A stretch of DNA of 6,010 nucleotides from Schleiferiaceae bacterium. Its GTDB lineage: Bacteria; Bacteroidota; Bacteroidia; Flavobacteriales; Schleiferiaceae. Both the position numbers and the translations under genes were made by a program. Location: positions 1 through 6,010 of the forward strand of contig JAOARK010000294.1 of the NCBI GenBank assembly GCA_025210575.1, read 5' to 3'. The notes below the pieces were generated by a model, which saw only the letters and a program-made list of their open reading frames with translations, made no database searches and was not told the origin of the DNA. Below, one piece after another: positions 1 through 5,450 of this stretch (its first letter is position 1; every line of letters starts with the position of its first letter).

Positions 1-2144
1 CTGCATGGGTAGGACCATTCACATTCTGTACACTTTGTAGCCCATTCACAGCTCCATTTATTGAAAGCTTCAACAATCCTGGTGCAGAGCCACAATGTTG
101 GGGTAATTACAACGCCACTGGAGCCACAGGATTGAACGACATATGGAAAAACACTTCGGTAAACTGGCCGGCATATGGTGCCTCAGGTGTTACCGATAAT
201 ACTGGAAACGGTGGGTACGCAATGGGAGTGGACGGTAGTTCGTCAAGTGCTAAAGGAGTCCGACTCGAAACACCGCTCATCGATGTTTCAGCATTGACAT
301 CTCCAGAATTACGTTTCCACATTTTTAGTAATAACACAACGAATCCAGGTGATAACAACCCGATGTACATCGATTTCTTCGATGGGTCGAACTGGAATGA
401 TTCAATCTACACTTACGCTGCAGACAGTGCAAGTTGGGTTGAGGTGATCATCTCACTATCAGGGTACACTATTACCGGTCCAGTACAGTTCAGATTTAAC
501 TTAGACAAGAATGCTAACCCTGCATTCTACAATGATGTGCTTATAGACGATGTAATTGTTGACAATGCATTGACTTGTGTTAAACCAACTGGTGTAAATG
601 TTTCTAACATTGGTCAAACTTCTGCAACCGTTAACTGGACAACAGGTGGTGCAACAAACTGGCAAGTTAATTATGGTCCTTCAGGTACTGCCGCTGGTGC
701 AGGTACTTGGGTAAATGTTACTGGAGGTTCAGCTACATTGTCATTAACTGGTTTAATGAGTTGTTCTGGTTACGATGTGTATGTAAGAGATAGTTGTGGT
801 CCTGGAGACGTTAGTTTCTGGACAACGGTAACAAACTTCTCTACATTGGCTTCTGTACAACCTTTACCATTCTTAGAAAACTTCAACAACAGTTTAAGCT
901 GTTGGACAGTTACTTCTAATGGTTCTTCAGCAACAGAAACTTGGAAACATATGCCAACTTATAATGGTAACACATTAGATGGTACTGGTTTTGGTTTTGT
1001 AGACTCTGATGCAGCTGGTTCTGGAGGTGTAACTTTAGATGAAGAATTAACTTCTCCTCCAATTGACGCTTCAGGTTTAGGTCCGAATGACACCTTATGG
1101 TTAGAATTTGACCAATACTACAACAACCTAGGTGACACTTGTTATGTTGATGTTTGGGATGGTACTCAATGGGTGAATGTGCTTACACAGTACACGTCTG
1201 CCGGTGGATGGTCTTCTCCAGATCACCAAATGATAGACATTACTATGTATGCAAATGCAAACCTACAAGTACGTTTCCACTACAAAGATTTCGGAATTTG
1301 GGCTTGGTATTGGGCTGTTGATAACATCAACGTTCATGCAAGTAGTTCTACAGGCTGTGTAGCTCCGGCTAACTTGGCTGTTAACAATGTAACTTGTAGC
1401 GAAGCCGATCTTTCTTGGAATTCTGATGGTGGTACGATCATCACTTTCGTGAGATGGGATACTGCAGGTTTCAACCCAGCCACTGGTGGTAACTTGATCA
1501 TTAACCCAACAAGTCCACATACCATTACTGGTTTAATGCCAGGATATACGTATGATGTTTGGGTTGCTGACTCTTGTCCATTAGGTGTTGCAGCTTCTAT
1601 GTTGCAGTTCACAACACCTACAGCACCAATGCCAACTATTGGTTACACTGCCAACCAGATGACGACAACAGCGAACAATGCTACTTGGCATTTTGACGCT
1701 ACTTCATCTCAAAATGGAGATACATACACTTGGGATTTCGGTGGTGGAAACATGGTGAATGGTGATACTGCTAGCTTTACTTACGGACAGAATGGTGCAT
1801 ACCAAGTAACATTAACCATTACAAATGGTTGTGGATCTGTGGATAGTACGTTTACTGTTAATGTTCAAGGTATAAGTATTGCCGAATCTGCATTAGGTAG
1901 ATCACTAAAAGTGTTCCCGAACCCGAACAATGGTGACTTTAATGTAAGCTTCTTGTTAGATGCTAACGAGCAAGTAGATATTAGAGTACTCAACCCAGCG
2001 GGTCAGATCATCTTAAGTGAGAACCTTGGCAACATTGATCAGTATGATGGCAACATCAATCTGAGCCATGCGGCCAAAGGAATGTATATACTGCAAATTG
2101 AAACTTCGCAAGGAGTGATCAACAGAAGGGTTACGATACAGTAA
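1..2144 (+). CDS. Secreted multidomain protein (MAM-like, FnIII and PKD domains) with type IX sorting tail, 5'-partial
   Basis: The frame is open from the left edge (first full codon at 3) to TAA at 2142-2144, giving 713 residues with no start codon in view. The TTG at 132 lies inside a domain and is not the start. Counting from position 3, residues 1-11 look like the end of a fibronectin III domain. Residues about 14-190 are a MAM/jelly-roll-like domain (APFIESFNN opening, LIDDVIV close). Residues 192-282 are FnIII (CVKPTGV opening). Residues 287-447 are a second MAM-like domain (PFLENFNN, WAVDNINV). Residues 452-541 are FnIII (CVAPANL), and 543-623 are PKD (YTWDFG near 575). The last about 77 residues are a type A type IX sorting domain, with VFPNPNNGDF from 637 and GMYILQI near the end. 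By family knowledge the protein crosses the outer membrane through the Por system and is released or anchored at the surface. A role in adhesion or glycan binding is inference; no catalytic domain is visible here. Confidence 0.93.
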   Translation, partial: AWVGPFTFCTLCSPFTAPFIESFNNPGAEPQCWGNYNATGATGLNDIWKNTSVNWPAYGASGVTDNTGNGGYAMGVDGSSSSAKGVRLETPLIDVSALTSPELRFHIFSNNTTNPGDNNPMYIDFFDGSNWNDSIYTYAADSASWVEVIISLSGYTITGPVQFRFNLDKNANPAFYNDVLIDDVIVDNALTCVKPTGVNVSNIGQTSATVNWTTGGATNWQVNYGPSGTAAGAGTWVNVTGGSATLSLTGLMSCSGYDVYVRDSCGPGDVSFWTTVTNFSTLASVQPLPFLENFNNSLSCWTVTSNGSSATETWKHMPTYNGNTLDGTGFGFVDSDAAGSGGVTLDEELTSPPIDASGLGPNDTLWLEFDQYYNNLGDTCYVDVWDGTQWVNVLTQYTSAGGWSSPDHQMIDITMYANANLQVRFHYKDFGIWAWYWAVDNINVHASSSTGCVAPANLAVNNVTCSEADLSWNSDGGTIITFVRWDTAGFNPATGGNLIINPTSPHTITGLMPGYTYDVWVADSCPLGVAASMLQFTTPTAPMPTIGYTANQMTTTANNATWHFDATSSQNGDTYTWDFGGGNMVNGDTASFTYGQNGAYQVTLTITNGCGSVDSTFTVNVQGISIAESALGRSLKVFPNPNNGDFNVSFLLDANEQVDIRVLNPAGQIILSENLGNIDQYDGNINLSHAAKGMYILQIETSQGVINRRVTIQ

Positions 2145-2164
2145 TCGAAGACCCTATAAAATGC

Positions 2165-2194
2165 AAAGCTCCCGGTTTCCCGGGAGCTTTTTTT
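2165..2194 (+). terminator. Intrinsic terminator of the secreted-protein gene
   Basis: A perfect 11-bp stem (arm AAAGCTCCCGG at 2165-2175, partner at 2180-2190) encloses a 4-base loop and runs into seven T residues at 2188-2194. It starts 21 bases after the stop codon. The GC-rich core and T tract make this a textbook Rho-independent terminator for plus-strand transcription. Confidence 0.93.
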
Positions 2195-2252
2195 ATACCC
2201 TACTTTTTTGTATTGCGCCTATTGAAAGAATGAATCAGTAAATTCTTGGCAC

Positions 2253-2280
2253 AAAAAAAAACCGCTCAAGAGCGGTTTTT
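2253..2280 (-). terminator. Intrinsic terminator of the acidic lipoprotein gene (probably bidirectional)
   Basis: The stem ACCGCT (2261-2266) pairs with AGCGGT (2271-2276) around a 4-base loop. It is extended by A:T pairs from the flanking A and T runs. Read on the minus strand it is followed by a run of nine U, and it begins 21 bases past the lipoprotein stop codon. On the plus strand it has five T, so it could also back up the terminator at 2165-2194. Confidence 0.9.
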
Positions 2281-2301
2281 AATTTCTTAAGAAGTTTCTT
2301 C

Positions 2302-2616
2302 TTAGTGCTGGTCAGCAGCTTCTTCAGCGTGATCGTGACCTTCGTGAGCATCAGCGTCTGCGTCTGCAGCAGCTTCTTCTCCACCTTCAGCAGGAGCATC
2401 TTCAGTACCTTCAGCTTCAACAGCAGTGCTGTCAGTAGCTTCAGTCATTTCAGCTTCCATTTCTGTAGTTTCTTCAGTAGCAGCAGGAGTTTCTTCTTCA
2501 ACCACTTCTACTTCGTTGTTAGAAGCAGCTGCTTCTTCGTTAGTAGCCTCACCATTACCACAAGCAACAAATGCGAAAGTGGCTAAGCCAGCTAAGAAAA
2601 GATTAATCTTTTTCAT
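2302..2616 (-). CDS. Small, highly acidic lipoprotein with histidine-rich tail
   Basis: This 104-residue protein begins MKKINLFLAGLATFAFVAC, a classical lipoprotein signal peptide: two lysines, a hydrophobic core, and a lipobox ending in Cys19. Signal peptidase II should cleave before Cys19, leaving an 86-residue lipidated chain. By my count the mature chain has 23 Glu and 7 Asp, about 21 Ala, and no Lys or Arg. It looks disordered and low in complexity (repeated EEA, DADADA). The C-terminus has a short cluster HEGHDH followed by a final His. No folded domain is recognised. Binding of divalent cations is a possible role, by inference from composition only. Acidic residues begin at +4 after the Cys, so a canonical Bacteroidota surface-export tag (acidic residues directly after Cys) is not clear. 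A promoter-like sequence lies just upstream and its own terminator follows, so it is probably monocistronic. Confidence 0.85.
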   Translation of the reverse strand: MKKINLFLAGLATFAFVACGNGEATNEEAAASNNEVEVVEEETPAATEETTEMEAEMTEATDSTAVEAEGTEDAPAEGGEEAAADADADAHEGHDHAEEAADQH

Positions 2617-2649
2617 TTCAATTATAAATTATAGTTAAGCCAAGGCGGG

Positions 2650-2679
2650 CAAAAATATCAAAATCAACTACTTGTCAAA
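2650..2679 (-). promoter_or_regulatory. Putative Bacteroidota-type promoter of the acidic lipoprotein gene
   Basis: On the minus strand TATTTTTG (2657-2650) fits the phylum's -7 consensus TAnnTTTG exactly. A TTTG element (2679-2676) lies 18 bases upstream, close to the expected -33 position (usual spacing 19-21). The predicted start near 2643 would give a leader of about 27 bases before the ATG at 2616. It lies within the 80-base gap after glyS. Confidence 0.6.
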
Positions 2680-2691
2680 ATTTTGAACAAG
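2671..2691 (-). repeat. AT-rich inverted repeat just after glyS
   Basis: On the minus strand CTTGTTCAA pairs with TTGACAAG around an AATT centre, with one bulged T. It starts six bases after the glyS stop codon but has no clear U tract right behind it. It may be a weak glyS terminator or a protein-binding site. It overlaps the -33 element proposed for the lipoprotein gene. Confidence 0.35.
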
Positions 2692-2696
2692 AATGT

Positions 2697-4235
2697 TTAA
2701 AGACTTTTTAAAACATTAGTCATATTCACCAATCCATCTACGATAGACTTGAGCTCAGATACCTTAACACGCTGTTGTTCCATGCTATCTCTATGGCGAA
2801 TTGTAACAGTCTTATCTTCTAAACTCTGATGATCTACAGTAATACACAAAGGTGTTCCAATGGCATCCATTCTGCGGTAACGTTTTCCAATGGCGTCCTT
2901 CTCGTCATATTGCACGTTAAAATCGAATTGTAAATCCTTCATGATTTCTCGAGCCATTTCAGGTAAGCCATCTTTCTTTAACAAAGGAAGAATGGCGGCT
3001 TTAACCGGAGCTAAAACATAGGGTAAACGCAAAACCACGCGTGTTGAACCATCTTCTAACGTTTCGTCTTCTAATGCCGAAGAGAACATAGCCAAGAACA
3101 TACGATCTAGACCAATTGAAGTTTCAACCACATAAGGCACATAGTTCTCGTTGATCTCGGGATCGAAGTATTGCAATTTCTTTCCAGAAAATTCTTGATG
3201 TTGTTTTAAGTCGAAGTCTGTGCGAGAGTGAATTCCTTCTAATTCTTTAAATCCAAATGGGAATTTGAATTCTATATCTGCAGCAGCATTCGCATAATGC
3301 GCCAATTTCTCATGATCGTGAAAACGATAGTATTCATCGCCCAAACCAAGAGATTGATGCCACTTCATTCTTGTTTCTTTCCAGGTATTGTACCATTCCA
3401 TCTCTGTACCAGGACGCACAAAAAATTGCATCTCCATTTGTTCAAATTCACGCATACGGAAAATGAACTGACGTGCAACGATCTCATTTCTAAAAGCCTT
3501 ACCGGTCTGAGCGATTCCAAAAGGAATTTTCATTCGACCCGTTTTTTGAACGTTCAAGAAGTTCACAAAGATTCCTTGTGCCGTCTCCGGACGCAAGTAT
3601 AAATCACTTGCACCTTCGGCTACAGAACCCATCTGTGTACCAAACATCAAATTGAATTGACGCACTTCGGTCCAGTTCTTAGAACCCGAAACTGGACAAG
3701 CAATACCCAAATCGATAATAATATTGCGTACTTCTTCTAAGTCATTCGCTTCAAAAGCATCGGCAAAACGCTTATTGATGGCATCAATTTTTTCTTGATT
3801 CGCCACTACACGTGGATTTGTTTGCTTGAACATCTCTGCATCGAAAGAATCACCAAAACGTTTGGCTGCCTTTTTTACTTCCTTCTCAATTTTCTGACGA
3901 ATCTTTTCTACATGATCCTCAATCAATACATCGGCACGGTAGCGCTTTTTGCTGTCTTTGTTATCTATTAAAGGATCGTTAAATGCATCTACGTGACCAG
4001 AAGCCTTCCATGTAGTTGGTTGCATAAAAATTGCGGCATCTAAGCCCACAATATTTTCGTGCATTTGCACCATACTCTTCCACCAGTACTCACGAATGTT
4101 GTTTTTTAACAACACCCCATTTTGACCGTAATCGTAAACTGCACTTAGCCCATCATAAATCTCGCTGCTTTGAAAAACAAAGCCATACTCTTTGGCATGC
4201 GCAATTACTTTTTTGAATTTATCTTCTTGAGACAT
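2697..4235 (-). CDS. glyS: Glycine--tRNA ligase, class II, single-chain homodimeric type
   Basis: The 512-residue protein charges tRNA-Gly with glycine in the cytoplasm, using ATP. Its length is normal for the single-chain dimeric form, as opposed to the separate alpha and beta subunits of many proteobacteria. The N-terminal motif 1 region starts near 20-60 (SSEIYDGLSAVYDYGQNG). CPVSGSKNWTEVRQFNLMFG lies at 180-199 and YLRPETAQGIFVNF at 213-226. Motif 2 is at 248-272 (FRNEI, then FRMREFEQMEMQFF, with the Arg that contacts ATP and the acidic residues of the glycine pocket). Motif 3 is at 371-384 (ETSIGLDRMFLAMF). The C-terminal anticodon-binding domain covers about 405-512. In some relatives the 180 region reads CPxCG; here the second Cys is Ser184-Gly185 context (CPVSGS), so zinc binding is not expected at this site. 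The ATG at 4235 lies 3 bases after the MarC stop codon, which points to co-transcription and possibly coupled translation. No strong Shine-Dalgarno sequence precedes it. Confidence 0.97.
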   Translation of the reverse strand: MSQEDKFKKVIAHAKEYGFVFQSSEIYDGLSAVYDYGQNGVLLKNNIREYWWKSMVQMHENIVGLDAAIFMQPTTWKASGHVDAFNDPLIDNKDSKKRYRADVLIEDHVEKIRQKIEKEVKKAAKRFGDSFDAEMFKQTNPRVVANQEKIDAINKRFADAFEANDLEEVRNIIIDLGIACPVSGSKNWTEVRQFNLMFGTQMGSVAEGASDLYLRPETAQGIFVNFLNVQKTGRMKIPFGIAQTGKAFRNEIVARQFIFRMREFEQMEMQFFVRPGTEMEWYNTWKETRMKWHQSLGLGDEYYRFHDHEKLAHYANAAADIEFKFPFGFKELEGIHSRTDFDLKQHQEFSGKKLQYFDPEINENYVPYVVETSIGLDRMFLAMFSSALEDETLEDGSTRVVLRLPYVLAPVKAAILPLLKKDGLPEMAREIMKDLQFDFNVQYDEKDAIGKRYRRMDAIGTPLCITVDHQSLEDKTVTIRHRDSMEQQRVKVSELKSIVDGLVNMTNVLKSL

Positions 4236-4238
4236 GTA

Positions 4239-4811
4239 TTATAATAAGTTTGAAATATTTGTTGTAAATAGTTTTACGGCAATGGCCATCAAGATAATGC
4301 CAAATACCTTTCTCAGGATTCCCAATCCGGAAGCTCCTAAAATTCTAGAAATACGATTGGATGATTTTAAAACGGCATATACCAGGATCATATTCACCAA
4401 AATAGCGAGCAAAATGTTCAGCGTGCCATATTCCGCCTTAATAGAAATTAATGTTGTAAGCGTTCCTGCACCCGCAATCAATGGGAATGCAATAGGAACG
4501 ATACTGGCGGTTTCAGGTGTTTCTTCTTTGTAGATTCTTACACCCAAGATCATCTCTAGAGCCAAAAAGAAAATAACAATAGCACCTGCCACCGCAAACG
4601 AGTTAACATCTACGCCCAATACATTTAAGATGGCCTTACCCACAAAAAGGAAGGACACCATAATTATGGTAGCCACAATTGTCGCTTTTTCACTTTGTAC
4701 ATGACCCACTCGCTCGCGCAAAGAGACAATAATGGGTATACTTCCCAAAATATCGATCACCGCAAAAAGCACCATGGTGGCCGATAAAAATTCTGTAAAG
4801 TTGAATTCCAT
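4239..4811 (-). CDS. MarC family (UPF0056) inner-membrane protein
   Basis: This is a 190-residue integral membrane protein of normal length for the MarC family. Hydrophobic segments lie at about 9-31, 45-65, 71-91, 104-124, 130-150 and 165-184, giving six predicted helices. Family hallmarks are visible: FAVIDILGSIPI (16-27, corresponding to the conserved D..G..P of helix 1) and the half-repeat IAFPLIAGAGTLTT (107-120), where relatives usually have AGPG. MarC proteins were once linked to multiple antibiotic resistance, but that role was not upheld and the substrate is unknown. The gene is first in a probable two-gene unit with glyS. A TAnnTTTG box lies 22-29 bases upstream of its ATG, and AGGCGG just before the ATG may act as a weak ribosome-binding site. 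Confidence 0.93.
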   Translation of the reverse strand: MEFNFTEFLSATMVLFAVIDILGSIPIIVSLRERVGHVQSEKATIVATIIMVSFLFVGKAILNVLGVDVNSFAVAGAIVIFFLALEMILGVRIYKEETPETASIVPIAFPLIAGAGTLTTLISIKAEYGTLNILLAILVNMILVYAVLKSSNRISRILGASGLGILRKVFGIILMAIAVKLFTTNISNLL

Positions 4812-4832
4812 AACCGCCTGAATTTAAGGCCG

Positions 4833-4862
4833 CAAATTTACTTCTTTAGTTAGAAGGCTAAA
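4833..4862 (-). promoter_or_regulatory. Putative promoter of the MarC-glyS unit
   Basis: On the minus strand TAAATTTG (4840-4833) matches the Bacteroidota -7 consensus TAnnTTTG exactly. A weaker TTTA (4862-4859) sits 18 bases upstream in place of TTTG. Transcription would start near 4827, leaving a leader of about 16 bases before the ATG at 4811. The upstream half overlaps the outer edge of the repeat copy at 4846-5037. Confidence 0.55.
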
Positions 4863-5037
4863 GGCTTGTGTCATACTTTTTCATTGATAAAAAGTATGCA
4901 AAAATTTAGGCTACTAAATAAAACAGAACCTGTCTTTCATGAAACTAAAGTTCGGCCGAATAATCTTCGAGCAAGCTCTCAGCTTTCCGGTCTCTCTAAG
5001 GTTTCATTTTAGCCAGAACCAATTTTATTTAAAGGCC
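4846..5037 (-). repeat. Left copy of a structured ~195-base repeat, inverted relative to the copy at 5134-5329
   Basis: The reverse complement of this stretch aligns with 5134-5329. Between 4908-5037 and 5263-5134 there is no gap, and I count about 88 identities in 130 positions (68%). This includes the perfect 16-mer TTCGAGCAAGCTCTCA at 4966-4981 (complement at 5190-5205). Other shared blocks are AGGCT at 4908, ACCTG at 4928, CATTT and CCAG at 5005-5016, and AGGCC at 5033. Outside 4908 the match continues with small gaps through a hairpin (4872-4898) to TTAGTT at 4846-4851. In the frame equivalent to the open frame of the right copy this copy has several stops, so it does not encode a matching protein. 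The family is not recognised. It could be a miniature mobile element, a dispersed structured repeat, or duplicated RNA. Confidence 0.8.
4872..4898. repeat. Terminal hairpin of the left repeat copy
   Basis: A perfect 10-bp inverted repeat, CATACTTTTT (4872-4881) with AAAAAGTATG (4889-4898), surrounds the 7-base loop CATTGAT. Its counterpart at 5273-5297 has the same loop core and a differently spelled but equally perfect stem. No T tract follows on either strand, so it is not a standard terminator. It lies upstream of the MarC promoter. Confidence 0.8.
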
Positions 5038-5133
5038 GAGCGTGTTGCGAAGGAAAATCCCAATAAGTTCATTTTACAAATGAGTAAAACGTGACGACAG
5101 GCCATGTATTGATAATTGACTGGTTAAAAAAAT
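5038..5133. other. Spacer between the two inverted repeat copies
   Basis: No gene is visible in these 96 bases. They contain a small hairpin, TTTTAC (5072-5077) with GTAAAA (5084-5089). They also contain AGGCCAT (5099-5105), which can pair with ATGGCCT (5132-5138) at the inner edge of the right copy. AGGCC also forms the inner edge of the left copy (5033-5037), so this short word occurs at all three boundaries. Confidence 0.5.
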
Positions 5134-5329
5134 GGCCTACAAATATGAAGGGTCCTGGTTGAAATGTAGCTTTAGTAAAACTGGGAAGATGAGAGCTTGC
5201 TCGAATATCACCCAGCTGAAATTGAGCTACACAACAATCAGGTTCATGAAGATTTGTAAGCCTAGAATTTTGGTTCTTTTCTTCAATGGAAAAGAACAGC
5301 CGTGCGGCTTGAGCAACAGTCTGAACTAA
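5134..5329 (+). repeat. Right copy of the structured ~195-base repeat
   Basis: This copy runs from GGCCT at 5134 to AACTAA at 5324-5329 and is the inverted partner of 4846-5037. Landmarks are CCTGG near 5154, TGAGAGCTTGCTCGAA at 5190-5205, the hairpin at 5273-5297, and a second small hairpin, AGCC with GGCT, at 5298-5309. A 65-codon open frame (5132-5331) happens to cross the copy. The left copy has TAA, TGA and TAG in the same aligned frame and many mismatches fall at all codon positions, so I do not call it a gene. The copy points toward the DUF3109 gene, while the left copy points toward the MarC gene. Confidence 0.8.
5273..5297. repeat. Terminal hairpin of the right repeat copy
   Basis: A perfect 9-bp inverted repeat, GTTCTTTTC (5273-5281) with GAAAAGAAC (5289-5297), surrounds the 7-base loop TTCAATG. 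Written in repeat orientation, the left copy has loop ATCAATG at the same place. Three stem pairs differ between the copies and each change is compensated on the other arm. Confidence 0.8.
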
Positions 5330-5414
5330 TTCTATTGAATGCTAAATACAAGGTGTGTTAACGATGTGTCTGTTTATTCGTGAATAGGTCTTAATAAATT
5401 ATATATCGCCTTCT

Positions 5415-5445
5415 TTTATTAAAATAGAAAGGCAACTTATCTTCG
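5415..5445 (+). promoter_or_regulatory. Tentative promoter of the DUF3109 gene
   Basis: TATCTTCG (5438-5445) differs by one base from the TAnnTTTG -7 consensus. TTTA (5415-5418) lies 19 bases upstream at the -33 spacing. The box ends only five bases before the ATG at 5451, so transcription would begin at or next to the start codon. The rest of 5330-5450 is AT-rich and shows nothing else I can name. Confidence 0.35.
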
Positions 5446-5450
5446 CAGCC

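Noticed and set aside
2305..2638. Long Ser/Phe-rich open frames on the plus strand opposite the acidic lipoprotein
   Set aside because: They are antisense products of a low-complexity Glu/Ala gene. The minus-strand frame has a signal peptide, a lipobox, a promoter-like sequence and a terminator.
4846..5329. 6S RNA, RNase P RNA or tmRNA as the explanation of the long foldback
   Set aside because: I found no RNase P conserved core words, no tmRNA tag frame or CCA-bearing acceptor arm, and the foldback is far longer than 6S RNA.
4846..5329. Target-site duplication flanking the repeat pair
   Set aside because: The bases just outside 4846 and 5329 show no convincing direct repeat, so insertion as a single transposon cannot be claimed.
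5294..5330. Possible resemblance to group II intron domain V (AGCCGTGCGGCT)
   Set aside because: Only about ten bases resemble it. The 34-base domain V stem with its bulge and GNRA-type loop is absent, and no intron-encoded reverse transcriptase is nearby.
5132..5331. A 65-codon plus-strand open frame starting ATGGCC, lying across the right repeat copy
   Set aside because: The aligned frame of the left copy contains several stops, and the shared signal is a nucleotide-level hairpin structure rather than a codon-wise pattern. There is also no convincing ribosome-binding site.
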